Below, one piece after another: positions 26,075-35,592 of a DNA stretch of 64,000 nt (the stretch's first letter is position 1; the number at the start of each line of letters is the position of its first letter). The notes beneath the pieces are model-generated. The model was not told the origin of the DNA. It made no database searches and saw only the letters and a list, made by a program, of their open reading frames with translations. Source of the stretch: UBA964 sp031382085 (GTDB taxonomy: Bacteria; Pseudomonadota; Gammaproteobacteria; Steroidobacterales; Steroidobacteraceae); NCBI GenBank assembly GCA_031382085.1, contig JANMYM010000052.1, positions 1 to 64,000 on the forward strand, in the 5' to 3' direction. The translations under genes were made by a program, and so were the position numbers.

Positions 26075-28783
26075 TCATTGCACAGTCATATTGATCGTAG
26101 TATTGATGGCCGATCCGCTTGTGCCACAACCGGCGTTGTTGCACTCGTAGACTTCGATGACATAGGTGCCGGACCCCAGATTGGCGGTGAAATCTTCACT
26201 GCCGGTCGTCTCGCCGCAGGGTTGTGTCGTACAGCTCAGTATCCCGAGCTGCTGAACGCCGTTCTTGTAAACCACGACATCCGGATCCTGGGTCGACACG
26301 GCGGTCGACGCGGTGATGCGTACGGTACGCGGGCCGGCCAGCCGCAAATAATGCCGGATGCCCAGCTTGTTATCCGTGCCACTCTGCGAATCTGACGGAA
26401 ACAGGATGTTACTGGGCACCGTGAACGGCGTGGCGCTCGGCGTCACTGTCCGGTAGATCGGCAGCACTTCCGCGAAGCCCGCGTTGTTAGTTTCGGTGCT
26501 GCCGAAATCATCGAGCGTAGCGGCGACTGTATTGTGGAAAGAAACAAGCGTATCGATCTGGCTGATCAGTGTCGAGTTGGACTGGTTGGCCTGCTTCAAC
26601 GCGCTGATGGCCGTGAACAGGGACGTCAGCGCATCGGTATTGCGCGCTGCGCCGGTCAAGGCAGCCCAGATCGGCCCCGCACCGATCGACACGCCATCGC
26701 TGTTGGCGCTGTCGTTGGTCGAGTCGTAAAGGTCCCACAGGATCGACCAGACGCTGCTCTCACTCCACCAGCCCTTGTTTCTGAGGCTGGTTTCGACATT
26801 GAACTGCGAGGCCTGCCCCTGATTGGTGCCGAAAGAATCGATCATCAGCGGGTCGTCGTTGACGAAACCCGCCCAGAAATAGCCCCAGCCTTCGCTCCAG
26901 GCCACGCGCGGGTCGAGGCGGTCGCCGAAGGCATGCGGGCCGCCGATGCTGTCGGAGCGGCCGAACGCAAATTCGACGTAGTGCGCGAATTCGTGGGCGA
27001 TGACCTGTATGTCATATTCGTCGGTATCGACGTCGGCCTGTGCCGCCAACACGATCTTCGGACTGAAAGTCGGGCCAGCTCCCACGACACCCGATTCGGT
27101 GAAAAAGGTCACGCCGCCAGTGTTGTTAGGACCCCAATCGATCACCAAACTCGGCAGCACGATGCTGGCGTTCAAGGTCTGCAGCTTGGTGATCGCACGA
27201 TATACGGTGTCGAGGACTGCGAATGGCGCCGCGTCGCGCGTGCCGGTTGCTGGACCCGGCGTGGTGCCCCAACCCGACTGGATTGCCAGGTTCTGCGTAG
27301 CGCCGGTGCCGGAATTGAAGTTCGCGCTGCTCACAGCAAACGAAACGGACGAAACGAAATTGTCGTTAGCATCGAGCGTGATGTCGGTTACCCGGAAGTT
27401 CCAGGTCGGCGCCGCCCCGGTCTTGATCAGCTCGGCCTTTGCGCGGACGAATATCGACGTATTGATGGGCACCGCCAGCGAATACGAACCGTTGCCGTCG
27501 GTCGGGCCCGATGCCAGCACCGCGCTGTTGGACGCGTTGACCAGCTCGACCGTAATGCCGCGCGCCGGCTGTTGCGTGGTGCCGGCATAATTCCATCCCG
27601 TCGGGGTGACGACCGGGATGCGCGCGAATGTGATGCGTCCGCTCACCGCTGCCTGGCCAGCAGCCAGCGGCTGGACGGTAACACTCACTGTGTCCGGTGC
27701 GCTCGGCGTGCCGAGATTGTCGGTGACGATCAACTGAAAGGTCAGCACCGTACTGACGGCGACGGTAGGTGCCGTGAAGCTTGCATCGCTGCCGCTGGTG
27801 TTCAATGTCACGGCTGGGCCCGCGGTCTGCGACCATGCGTAGCTTGCGATCGTGCCGTCGGCGTCGCTGCTGGCGGCGCCGGACAGCGTCACCTGGGACC
27901 CCGAGATCACCGTGCGGTCGGTGCCGGCATTGGCTGCCGGCGCGCTGTTGCTAACAACTGAAACCGTTGTCGTCTGCTGCGCTGGGCCGCCTGCGCCGGT
28001 ACAGGACAGCGTAAAACTGGTCGTTGCATTGAGCGCGCCGGTGGACTGGGAACCGCTGGTGGCTCTTGCTCCGCTCCATCCGGCATTGGCAGGCGTCGCG
28101 CTCGCGGTACAGGAATTCGCGTTCAACGCGCTCCAGTTCAACGTCGAACTGCCGCCCGCGGCGATCGTCGTGGGATTCGCACTCAGCGTGATCACGGGCA
28201 GTGGCAGGGTCACGACGACCGATGCGCTGGCGCTGCCCATGCCGCCGGGTCCGGTGCAGGCCAGCGTAAAGCTTGTGTTAGCTGCCAGGGCTCCAGAAAC
28301 TTCGCTGCCGCTCGTGGGCCTGGTGCCAGTCCAGCCACCGCTGGCTGTGCAGGTGGTCGCATTCGTGGATGACCATGTCAGGTTGGTGGATGAGCCTGTC
28401 GTCACCGCGGTCGGATTTGCTGTCAGTGTGACCGTGGGCAACACGGGGGCGGTCACTGTCACCGACGCGCTGGCGGATCCAGAACCACCGCTGCCGGAGC
28501 ATGTCAGTGTGAAACTTGTGTTAGCGGTCAGCGCCGCCGAGTTTTCGGTGCCGCTGGTGGCCTTCGCGCCCGTCCAGCCGCCCGAGGCCGTGCAGGACGT
28601 GGCGTTGGTGGTGCTCCAAGTCAGTGCCGACGTCGAGCCCGAGACGACGCTCGTGGGGTTGACGCTCAGTGTGACCGTGGGCGCAGCCGGTGGTGCTGCC
28701 GAGCTGCCGCCACCGCCGCAGGCGGCCAGCACGATTGACAGCAGGGCAGGCGCCGCAAACCGGGTGATGGTAGGTAGGTGCAT
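26075..28783 (-). CDS. Secreted Ig/PKD-repeat zinc metalloprotease lipoprotein
   Basis: 902 residues. A signal peptide with lipobox LAAC (about 19-22) and a Gly/Ser linker are followed by three tandem ~80-residue Ig-like repeats (about 35-285, each with a TWS..NA.SCTASGGW core), a PKD-like domain (about 290-385), a carboxypeptidase-regulatory-like beta domain, and a protease region with HEFAH at about 597-601. A C-terminal prepeptidase-like beta domain follows. It resembles large secreted zinc proteases anchored at the cell surface; substrate unknown. ATG 28783 is chosen for the clean lipobox; a start at 28825 is possible. Confidence 0.8.
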   Translation of the reverse strand: MHLPTITRFAAPALLSIVLAACGGGGSSAAPPAAPTVTLSVNPTSVVSGSTSALTWSTTNATSCTASGGWTGAKATSGTENSAALTANTSFTLTCSGSGGSGSASASVTVTAPVLPTVTLTANPTAVTTGSSTNLTWSSTNATTCTASGGWTGTRPTSGSEVSGALAANTSFTLACTGPGGMGSASASVVVTLPLPVITLSANPTTIAAGGSSTLNWSALNANSCTASATPANAGWSGARATSGSQSTGALNATTSFTLSCTGAGGPAQQTTTVSVVSNSAPAANAGTDRTVISGSQVTLSGAASSDADGTIASYAWSQTAGPAVTLNTSGSDASFTAPTVAVSTVLTFQLIVTDNLGTPSAPDTVSVTVQPLAAGQAAVSGRITFARIPVVTPTGWNYAGTTQQPARGITVELVNASNSAVLASGPTDGNGSYSLAVPINTSIFVRAKAELIKTGAAPTWNFRVTDITLDANDNFVSSVSFAVSSANFNSGTGATQNLAIQSGWGTTPGPATGTRDAAPFAVLDTVYRAITKLQTLNASIVLPSLVIDWGPNNTGGVTFFTESGVVGAGPTFSPKIVLAAQADVDTDEYDIQVIAHEFAHYVEFAFGRSDSIGGPHAFGDRLDPRVAWSEGWGYFWAGFVNDDPLMIDSFGTNQGQASQFNVETSLRNKGWWSESSVWSILWDLYDSTNDSANSDGVSIGAGPIWAALTGAARNTDALTSLFTAISALKQANQSNSTLISQIDTLVSFHNTVAATLDDFGSTETNNAGFAEVLPIYRTVTPSATPFTVPSNILFPSDSQSGTDNKLGIRHYLRLAGPRTVRITASTAVSTQDPDVVVYKNGVQQLGILSCTTQPCGETTGSEDFTANLGSGTYVIEVYECNNAGCGTSGSAINTTINMTVQ

Positions 28784-28888
28784 GCCGCCGATAATCAATC
28801 CGATTACGGCATTAATCAATGCCATTTTTCTCAAACCGGCGGTCTGGCATGCGTTTGTTCAGCCAGTCAGGCTCCTGTAGCGGATTCG

Positions 28889-28917
28889 TTTACAAGATCG
28901 GGGCAATTGGACACAAT
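28889..28917 (+). promoter_or_regulatory. Putative promoter of tRNA-Gly
   Basis: -35 TTTACA (28889-28894), 17-bp spacer, -10 CACAAT (28912-28917), about 41 bp before the tRNA. The -10 is a weak match. Confidence 0.35.
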
Positions 28918-28958
28918 AGTTGTCCGCAAATAACGACACAGGTTTGTTAGCTTGCAGC

Positions 28959-29032
28959 GCGGGTGTAGTTCAATGGTAGAACTGTAGCTTCCCAAGCTAC
29001 TAACGTGGGTTCGATTCCCATCACCCGCTCCA
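28959..29032 (+). tRNA. tRNA-Gly (anticodon CCC)
   Basis: 74-nt cloverleaf: acceptor GCGGGTG pairs with CACCCGC, anticodon stem GTAGC/GCTAC encloses loop TTCCCAA (anticodon CCC), and the T-arm contains GGGTTCGATTCCC. 3' CCA is encoded. Standalone gene ending 2 bp before the minus-strand PspC gene. Confidence 0.95.
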
Positions 29033-29034
29033 GT

Positions 29035-29607
29035 TCAGCTGGTCAGGCCGCCGAGCTTCGAGCGGATCAGCAGAACGTATTCCCGGCACTTAGCCGGTAT
29101 TTTTCGCAGTGGAGGGCCGTTCGGATCTAGTGGTGCGAACGGGATCAGCAACATCAGCACCAGATAGAGGATGATCATCGCGCCGCCGGTTGCGAACAGC
29201 AGAATCACCGCGATGACGCGCAGCAGCGTGACGTCGATCGCGGCCGCCCGTGCGAGCCCCTTGCACACGCCGCTGATCATCGCGCCGTCACTGAGCTGCT
29301 GAAGTGCGCCGCTGGCGTTGGGTGTCGTGCGCGCAGCAGCTTCAGCGGCGTCGGGCACTTCCACGGGTCCCATTTCTTCCAGCGCCGGCCCGAGTTCCGC
29401 GAGCGTAATGACAGCCTGGCCGGGCAACATGCGGCGTTTGCATTGATCGGCCACCGCCTGTTCGAGGTCGAGCAGAATCTCGGCGCGATCGGGGTTGGCC
29501 GCCAGCTTGGCGCTGGCGTCGGCAAGGTAGGCCGCGAGGCGCGCATGCGCATCCGCTTCGATTTGGACGGCAGTGCGATTCAGGCTGACAGTCATCACGG
29601 GTTGCAT
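29035..29607 (-). CDS. PspC-domain membrane protein
   Basis: 190 residues: an N-terminal cytosolic helical region (about 1-100) and a PspC domain with GAMISGVCKGLARAAAIDVT (about 107-126), then a transmembrane stretch rich in Leu/Ile (about 130-155). PspC proteins are linked to envelope-stress sensing. Co-transcribed with the PadR regulator 3 bp upstream, a common pairing. Confidence 0.85.
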   Translation of the reverse strand: MQPVMTVSLNRTAVQIEADAHARLAAYLADASAKLAANPDRAEILLDLEQAVADQCKRRMLPGQAVITLAELGPALEEMGPVEVPDAAEAAARTTPNASGALQQLSDGAMISGVCKGLARAAAIDVTLLRVIAVILLFATGGAMIILYLVLMLLIPFAPLDPNGPPLRKIPAKCREYVLLIRSKLGGLTS

Positions 29608-29610
29608 GGC

Positions 29611-29934
29611 TTAGCGTCCGATGTTGGAAATGGTCTTGTTGATCCGGGCCCAGTACTCGTCGAAAGCCGCAAGCTGCGCCCTGCCGGCCTTTGTTAGCCG
29701 ATAATACTTGCGAGGCGGCCCGACGTCTGACTCCTGCCACTCGTACTGCACCAGTTCTTCGCGGCGAATCTTGCTGAGGAGCGGATACAGCGTGCCTTCC
29801 TGGGTTGCAAACTCTGTTTCCGCAAGCTTGCGCAGGATGTCCGGCACGTAAACGCTTTCGGTACCGACGATCTTCAGCACCAGGAACTCAAGGAGCCCTT
29901 TGCGGATGGGTGCGAATTTTGCTTCTGCTTGCAT
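29611..29934 (-). CDS. PadR family transcriptional regulator
   Basis: 107-residue winged-helix repressor. The family core EGTLYPLLSKIRREELVQYEW spans about residues 46-66 and GPPRKYYRLTKAG follows. It is the first gene of a padR-pspC operon and lies next to an inverted repeat that is probably its own operator. Confidence 0.92.
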   Translation of the reverse strand: MQAEAKFAPIRKGLLEFLVLKIVGTESVYVPDILRKLAETEFATQEGTLYPLLSKIRREELVQYEWQESDVGPPRKYYRLTKAGRAQLAAFDEYWARINKTISNIGR

Positions 29935-29945
29935 TGGTTTATCAG

Positions 29946-29967
29946 GTACCTTGTGTTATAAAGGTAC
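29946..29967. promoter_or_regulatory. Inverted repeat, probable PadR operator
   Basis: GTACCTT (29946-29952) and AAGGTAC (29961-29967) form perfect 7-bp arms with an 8-nt spacer GTGTTATA. The site is 12 bp upstream of padR and just upstream of the divergent small membrane-protein gene, so one repressor could control both. Assignment to PadR is by position and resemblance to GTAC-containing PadR sites. Confidence 0.6.
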
Positions 29968-29988
29968 ATGTGTGTAGAATGCTTGTCA

Positions 29989-30198
29989 ATGAAAATGCTT
30001 GTAGCCTTGATCGCCTGGTGCATCCTGCTGGCTGTCGCGTGGCCGCTGGCGATCGTTGTGCTGGTCCTGTTTCCTGTCCTTTGGCTGCTCTCGATTCCAT
30101 TGCGGATTGTCGGGGCTCTGCTCGAGGGACTGGTGGCGCTGGTAAAGGCACTCTTTCTGTTGCCTGCAAGATTACTCGGTCACCGGCCCGCGCATTGA
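29989..30198 (+). CDS. Small two-helix membrane protein
   Basis: 69 residues from ATG 29989; an ATG at 29968 would add seven residues and overlap the operator edge. Two hydrophobic helices (about 4-22 and 24-45) and an amphipathic C-terminus, no recognised family. Divergent from padR-pspC and sharing its control region, so it may belong to the same envelope-stress unit (inference). Confidence 0.5.
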   Translation: MKMLVALIAWCILLAVAWPLAIVVLVLFPVLWLLSIPLRIVGALLEGLVALVKALFLLPARLLGHRPAH

Positions 30199-30208
30199 CC
30201 GCGCCACG

Positions 30209-30231
30209 GCGGCCTAACAGAGGAAGGCCGC
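30209..30231 (+). terminator. Stem-loop after the small membrane gene
   Basis: Arms GCGGCCT and AGGCCGC, 9-nt loop, 10 bp past the stop. No U-run follows, so it is only a candidate terminator. Confidence 0.3.
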
Positions 30232-30305
30232 ATTCGCTGTCGTAGCGTCGCGCCTGCCGCGCGGGTTTCGGCTATTCTTGGCTGCGGCCTTGTAGACTAA
30301 ATCGA

Positions 30306-31082
30306 ATGCGCAGCAAAAAAGAAATCGTCGACAACTGGCTTCCCAGATACACCGGAACCCAGCTGGCCAATTTCGGCCAACACATCCTCCTGACCAATTT
30401 TGGCAATTACGTCGATATCTTTGCGCGCCTGATGGGCGTCGAGGTCTTGGGCCGCGACCGGCCCATGCCCAACGCGACGGCCGATGGGATCACGCTGATC
30501 AACTTCGGCATGGGCAGCGCCAACGCCGCAACGGTGATGGACCTGCTGTCGGCGATCGCCCCGAAGGCGGCGCTGTTTCTCGGCAAATGTGGCGGCCTCA
30601 AGCGAAAAAACCAGATTGGCGACCTGGTGTTGCCGATCGCGGCGGTGCGCGGCGAAGGCACGTCCAACGATTATCTGTTGCCCGAAGTTCCGGCGTTGCC
30701 AGCCTTCAGTCTGCAGCGCGCCGTCTCCACGATTATCCGCGACCTGGAACTCGACTATTGGACCGGAACGGTCTTTACGACGAATCGCCGGGTCTGGGAA
30801 CATGACGATGAATTCAAGGAGTATCTGCGACGTACGCGTTGCATGGCCATCGACATGGAGACCGCGACCTTGTTTGCCGCTGGCTTCGCCAACTCGATTC
30901 CGTCCGGCGCGCTGCTGCTGGTCAGCGATCAGCCGATGATCCCGGAGGGCGTCAAGACCGAAACCTCGGACCGCAAGGTGACCGACGTTTTTGTCGAACA
31001 GCATCTTAAGATCGGCATCGAGGCGCTGAAGCTGATTCGTCGCCATGGCAAGAGTGTCAAGCACCTGAGGTTCGACGAATGA
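30306..31082 (+). CDS. AMP nucleosidase
   Basis: 258-residue nucleoside-phosphorylase-fold enzyme releasing adenine from AMP. The motifs LINFGMGSANAATVMDLL (about 59-76), FLGKCGGLK near 93, and AIDMETATLFAAGFA near 180 (ribose-binding Met-Glu) match the compact AMP nucleosidase type, which lacks the N-terminal regulatory domain of E. coli Amn. It overlaps the amidohydrolase gene by ATGA. Confidence 0.85.
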   Translation: MRSKKEIVDNWLPRYTGTQLANFGQHILLTNFGNYVDIFARLMGVEVLGRDRPMPNATADGITLINFGMGSANAATVMDLLSAIAPKAALFLGKCGGLKRKNQIGDLVLPIAAVRGEGTSNDYLLPEVPALPAFSLQRAVSTIIRDLELDYWTGTVFTTNRRVWEHDDEFKEYLRRTRCMAIDMETATLFAAGFANSIPSGALLLVSDQPMIPEGVKTETSDRKVTDVFVEQHLKIGIEALKLIRRHGKSVKHLRFDE

Positions 31083-32437
31083 AGCGATTATGTCCTTTGT
31101 TAGTACTGGCGCTGATGAGCGGCGTAGCGCTGGCAGCCGATGAAACGGCCATCACGCTGGTAATACGCAATGCGCGGATATTCGACGGCCGTGCGGCGCA
31201 ATTGCGCGCAGGCGCTGACATTGTCATCGCCGGCAACAGGATTGTTTCGTTAGGTGTGGCAGCGAACGTACCAGCGACGGCCAAAGTGATCGACGCCGGC
31301 GGCCGGGTGGTGATTCCGGGCCTGATCGATGCGCACATTCATCCGTCCGTTGCCGTGCCTTTTACCGGTCTCAACGACAGTGATCCTTCGTATGTGGTCG
31401 CGCGCTCGATCGTCGAGGCGCGCGGCATTCTGATGCGTGGCTTCACCTCAGTGCGCGACATGGGTGGCCCGTCTTTCGGTCTCAAGCGCGCCATCGACGA
31501 AGGCCTGGTGGAAGGTCCGCGGATTTTTCCGTCGGGCGCGATCATCAGCCAGACCGGCGGTCACGGCGATCATCGCAACCGCACCGATTCGCCGCCGCGC
31601 GTCTGGAGCGGCCGCACCGATTTCGCCGAGCAACAGGGCTATGTTCTGACCGCGGACGGCCCGGATGAAGTCCTGGCGGCCGTGCGGGAGCAACTGCGAC
31701 TGGGCGCCACGCAGATCAAGCTAACAGCGGGCGGCGGCATCTCATCCGCCTGGGATCCGATCGACAGCGTGCAGTTCCTGGCGCCGGAACTGCGCGCCGC
31801 GGTCGAAGCCGCCAGCGATTGGGGCACGTATGTCGCGGTCCACGCCTATACGCCGCTGGCGATTCGCCGCTCCGTGGAAGCGGGCGTGCGCAGCATCGAG
31901 CACGCGCATCTGATCGATGAGGCGACCATGAAACTGATCGCGGATCGTGGCGTGTTTTTATCACCGCAGGCTTATCTGTTCGGCGGCGGCGGCAGTCCCG
32001 GCGCGCCGGCGGGTGCGGCGGCGGCGCCCTTGACGCCGGTGCAGGTGTCACAACGCGAAAAGGCTGCGCTGGTGGCCAGCGGCCTGGATCACATGATGCA
32101 GCTCGCCAAAAAGTACAACGTCAAAGTTGCTTTCGGCACCGATGTGTTTGGCAGCCCGCGCGCCTTTGCCATGGAGAGCGGCGAATTCGGCGCGCGCCTG
32201 CGCTGGTTCACGCCGCTGGAAATCCTGCGCCAGGCGACCTCGATCAATGGCGACCTGTTAGCCATGTCGGGGCCGCGCAATCCGTATGGCCGGCTGGGCG
32301 TCATCGAGCCCGGCGCACTGGCGGATGTGCTGATCGTGGCGGAAGACCCACTGCAGGATATCCGCGTGCTCGAAAAGCCGGAGCAGAATCTGCTGGCGAT
32401 CATCAAGGACGGCAAGCTCGTCAGGAGCCGCCTGTAG
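31079..32437 (+). CDS. Exported amidohydrolase (imidazolonepropionase-like)
   Basis: 452 residues with a signal peptide (about 1-20). Metal ligands of the amidohydrolase TIM barrel are seen: DAHIH (about 84), a candidate bridging Lys in IKLTAGGG (about 213), HAYTP (about 258), EHAH (about 278), and the catalytic Asp in FGTDVFG (about 350). Members of this branch hydrolyse cyclic amides or dipeptides; the substrate is not readable. Confidence 0.85.
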   Translation: MKRLCPLLVLALMSGVALAADETAITLVIRNARIFDGRAAQLRAGADIVIAGNRIVSLGVAANVPATAKVIDAGGRVVIPGLIDAHIHPSVAVPFTGLNDSDPSYVVARSIVEARGILMRGFTSVRDMGGPSFGLKRAIDEGLVEGPRIFPSGAIISQTGGHGDHRNRTDSPPRVWSGRTDFAEQQGYVLTADGPDEVLAAVREQLRLGATQIKLTAGGGISSAWDPIDSVQFLAPELRAAVEAASDWGTYVAVHAYTPLAIRRSVEAGVRSIEHAHLIDEATMKLIADRGVFLSPQAYLFGGGGSPGAPAGAAAAPLTPVQVSQREKAALVASGLDHMMQLAKKYNVKVAFGTDVFGSPRAFAMESGEFGARLRWFTPLEILRQATSINGDLLAMSGPRNPYGRLGVIEPGALADVLIVAEDPLQDIRVLEKPEQNLLAIIKDGKLVRSRL

Positions 32438-32449
32438 GCTCCATGACCC

Positions 32450-33619
32450 ATGAAAGGCACGCACGTCATTGTGGTCGGCGCGGGTATCGGCGGCCTGGCG
32501 GCTGCCCTTGGGTTGGCCCGGGCTGGCCAGCGCGTCACCGTGCTGGAGCAGGTCGCGGAGCTCGGCGAGGTCGGGGCCGGGCTCAGCATCACGCCCAATG
32601 CCGGCAAGGCGCTGATCGCGCTGGGCCTCGGCGAGCCACTCGATCGCATCGGCAGCCGTCCGACCGCGGGCGCCATGCGTCACTACGCCACCGGCGAAAT
32701 CCTGGTGCGCCTGCCGCAGGATCGCACTGCCGAGACTTACGGCGTGCCGCTCTACCACATGCACCGCGCCGATCTGCACGCCGCCTTGTTAGCCGCGTTG
32801 CTGCGTCTGCAGCCTACGGCCGTGCACGTCGGCACGGCAGTCGTGGGCGTCGAGCAGGGCGGGAATGCCGTTACTGCACTGCTCGGTAACGACGAGCGCA
32901 TCGCTGCGGATTGGCTGGTGGGCGCCGATGGCATTCACTCGGCGGTGCGCACCGCGCTGTTCGGACACGATGCGCCGCTGTTCACGGGCTTTGTGGCATT
33001 CCGCGGACTGGTGCCGGCTTATGGCGCACCGGCAGCCTTGTTAGACCCGCCACTGTGCATGACCTTGGGCCCGCGTCGCCTGCTGATGCGCTACCCATTG
33101 CGCAATCGGACGGTGATCAACTTCGTCGCGCTCGCGCATCGCAGCGCCTGGATGGAAGAAGGCTGGAGCGTACCCGCCGAACTCGCCGAGTTGCAGGCCG
33201 AGTTTCATGACTTCGAGCCTGTGTCGCAGCAGTTGTTAGCATTGACGCCGCGCGACCGGCTCTTCAAGTGGGGCCTGTTTGATCGCGACCCGCTGCCAAC
33301 CTGGACCCGCGGCCGGGTCACGTTGCTGGGCGACGCCGCCCATGCGATGCCGCCTTTCACAGGGCAGGGCGCGGTCATGGCGCTGGAGGACGCTGCAGTG
33401 CTGGAGCGCTGTGCCGCGGTGGCGGGTGACCCCGACGAAGCCATGCAGCGCTATGAAAAAGCGCGTCACGCGCGCGTGGTGGCTGTGTTGGCGATGTCGC
33501 GCGCACGCGCCGAGGTTTATTTTGCGCCCGATCCTGCGGAGCAGATCGCGGCGCTGGCGGCCGGCATGGCGGAGGTGCGCACGCTGTACGCCTACGATGC
33601 GGGATCGACGCCCGTCTGA
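32450..33619 (+). CDS. FAD-dependent aromatic monooxygenase
   Basis: 389-residue class A flavoprotein hydroxylase resembling salicylate hydroxylase. The dinucleotide fold GAGIGGLAAALGLARAG is at 10-26, the DG motif in VGADGIHSAVRTALFG about 158, and the second FAD motif LLGDAAHAMPPFTGQGA about 290. It is 12 bp after the amidohydrolase, likely the same operon. Substrate unknown. Confidence 0.88.
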   Translation: MKGTHVIVVGAGIGGLAAALGLARAGQRVTVLEQVAELGEVGAGLSITPNAGKALIALGLGEPLDRIGSRPTAGAMRHYATGEILVRLPQDRTAETYGVPLYHMHRADLHAALLAALLRLQPTAVHVGTAVVGVEQGGNAVTALLGNDERIAADWLVGADGIHSAVRTALFGHDAPLFTGFVAFRGLVPAYGAPAALLDPPLCMTLGPRRLLMRYPLRNRTVINFVALAHRSAWMEEGWSVPAELAELQAEFHDFEPVSQQLLALTPRDRLFKWGLFDRDPLPTWTRGRVTLLGDAAHAMPPFTGQGAVMALEDAAVLERCAAVAGDPDEAMQRYEKARHARVVAVLAMSRARAEVYFAPDPAEQIAALAAGMAEVRTLYAYDAGSTPV

Positions 33620-33629
33620 TGGCGTCCGC

Positions 33630-34805
33630 TCAGTCGCGGCGCCTGAGCCACAACCATTCGGTCGGATTCGGCGTGGACTGCCCACGGCCGCCGCTGGCGG
33701 GAAAATTGTTGTCGTTAGCGACCAGCCAGTTGTGCGCGTCAAGTGCATGAATCGATTCAAGCGACTCATATGGAAAACGGAAAACACCTGCCGGCCCGGC
33801 AAGATGATCCGGATCAGCTAACGCCAGCAGGTCGATGAGCGGAGATTTTTCGAGGATCCCGCCCTGCGGCGCAGGGTTCGGATTCCGCAGCTGAAATACC
33901 ATCTTGGTCCGGGCCGCGTCGCCCTGCAGATTGTCGTGCTCGAGGGCCAGCAATGCGCCATCGGGCGTGCTCGCGAGTTCGCCGACCCCGAACAGCGGTG
34001 AATTCAGCCGATAGCGCCACCATCGTCCGGTCCATTGCTGCTGCCGCGGATCGAATTCCAGCAGCCGCAGATCGTGCTGGTCGGCTTCAGCCGGCAGAGG
34101 CTTTTCGAGCAACGCATAGAAATTCGGCGCCGCGCCGCGACCTGACACCGCCAGACCCTCGAACCCGCCCGAGGCGCGCACATTGGCGGACGCGCGTCCG
34201 GCCAGCACCTCCGGGTGATTGGGTGAGCGCAGCATGCCCAGGTCCGCAACGACCGTTGCGACCGGTGGAGCTAACAAATGTCCGGCTGCGGAGAAGTGCA
34301 GCAGCCAGGGGCCGATTTCGTCGCCGATCCAGAAGCTGCCGTCCGCCATGACGACCATGGACTCGGGATCGATGTCGCCGCCGGTCAGAGGCCGCGCCGG
34401 GTCTGCCTCGAGAATCAGCGGGTGCGGAAACCTGCGCCGCGGATCGCGAAGTTCAACGCGCCTGAGCAGCTGCAGGCGTTCATCGAACAGGTAGATGCAG
34501 GTGCGATAGTCCAGGCTGTTCCATTTGCTGCCGAAGCCGTTGTCGGACAGCGCCCACCAGGTGCCACGGCGCGGACCCGGCTTGATGGAACTGATGCCCT
34601 GCACCGGTTGGCGCGCAAAACGCGGGCGATCGAGCCGCAAACCGTAACCGCCCTTGTCCTCGTATTGCCCGGTCGGCGGACCACCGGCGAAAGTTTCGGC
34701 CGGCAGGACGGCCCGGCGCACCAGTACGACATCCTGTGGCGCGGCTACGGTCGTGCCAGCTAACAAAGTCAGCGCGCCGAGCGCGCGGCGCAGACGATCT
34801 GCCAC
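33630..34805 (-). CDS. Esterase-like (phytase-family) exported protein
   Basis: About 391 residues from GTG 34805, which gives a signal peptide (about 1-23); the frame itself opens at 34913. The body is a beta-propeller-like domain of the esterase-like phytase family, with WWALSDNGFGSKWNSLDYRT near 80 and GDIDPESMVVMADGSFWIGDE near 140. Despite the name, enzymatic activity of the family is poorly established. Convergent with the monooxygenase gene, 10 bp apart. Confidence 0.8.
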   Translation of the reverse strand: MADRLRRALGALTLLAGTTVAAPQDVVLVRRAVLPAETFAGGPPTGQYEDKGGYGLRLDRPRFARQPVQGISSIKPGPRRGTWWALSDNGFGSKWNSLDYRTCIYLFDERLQLLRRVELRDPRRRFPHPLILEADPARPLTGGDIDPESMVVMADGSFWIGDEIGPWLLHFSAAGHLLAPPVATVVADLGMLRSPNHPEVLAGRASANVRASGGFEGLAVSGRGAAPNFYALLEKPLPAEADQHDLRLLEFDPRQQQWTGRWWRYRLNSPLFGVGELASTPDGALLALEHDNLQGDAARTKMVFQLRNPNPAPQGGILEKSPLIDLLALADPDHLAGPAGVFRFPYESLESIHALDAHNWLVANDNNFPASGGRGQSTPNPTEWLWLRRRD

Positions 34806-34869
34806 GCCAGGCGTCAGGAAATTTCCTTGAAGAAGGCGCCGTAGGCAAACGAGTTGGCTTTGTCGCCCA

Positions 34870-35565
34870 TCAGGCACCGGGCTTCCAGATACCGAGGAAG
34901 GCGGCGATCGCAACGCCGGCCCAGATGGCGAGCACGTAGGGCCGGCAGGCAGCCATGCCCGCGATCATTTTCTGATCGCTCTGCGGCGTCGCGCCGCTGC
35001 TGGCCAGCGTGCGGAAGCCCTCGATGAATGGCGGAATTTTCACGCGGATCATGAAGCCGCAGAAAATCAGGAAAGCGAAGATCAGCAGCTTGGCTGCCAT
35101 CCACGGATAGGGCTTCAGTTGCCCGGTGTTCCAGTGATAGATCACCGAGGCAACGATCGCAATGATCATGAACACGCGGAAACGCTTGTCGATCGTGGCC
35201 AGCGTCTTGCCGAATTCGGTGCCTTCCTTCACGTGAATGGTGTGCACCACCCAGACCCAGACCGGACCTAACGCGACCAGTCCCCACAGCATCCAGGTTT
35301 CGTGCCGGTAACCGATGAACTCGGCGAGGATTCCGCCGACCGTGAGCATCAGTGCCAGGCAGTAGCGCGGCAGCATGTCGAGGTTGACGAAAATCTTGAA
35401 TGCGGTGAGACGTTGCTCTTTTGTCAGCTTTGGATTGACCACGAACCCGGAGGAGTAGAACACCCCGGCGTCGCCCCCAAGCCAATAAACAAACAGCAGG
35501 ACGTGCAGGAACTTGAACGCAGCGTGCGCAAACAGCAGCGTGTGTGGTTCGGCCAGATCGGTCAT
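34870..35565 (-). CDS. Integral membrane protein, unknown
   Basis: 231 residues with about six hydrophobic helices and several membrane-proximal His (HAAFKFLHVLLFVYW near 14-28; HTIHVKEG near 107; YHWNTGQ near 145). The His spacing is reminiscent of di-haem or CopD-like membrane proteins, but I cannot assign a family. Its start is 27 bp past the methyltransferase stop. Confidence 0.7.
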   Translation of the reverse strand: MTDLAEPHTLLFAHAAFKFLHVLLFVYWLGGDAGVFYSSGFVVNPKLTKEQRLTAFKIFVNLDMLPRYCLALMLTVGGILAEFIGYRHETWMLWGLVALGPVWVWVVHTIHVKEGTEFGKTLATIDKRFRVFMIIAIVASVIYHWNTGQLKPYPWMAAKLLIFAFLIFCGFMIRVKIPPFIEGFRTLASSGATPQSDQKMIAGMAACRPYVLAIWAGVAIAAFLGIWKPGA

Positions 35566-35592
35566 GTCTCCCCCTTTTTGGGGGAGCTTACC

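Noticed and set aside
26534..28880. Two long plus-strand frames opposite the metalloprotease lipoprotein
   Set aside because: Shadows of the repetitive Thr/Ser/Ala-rich minus-strand gene, which has a lipobox and HEFAH motif.
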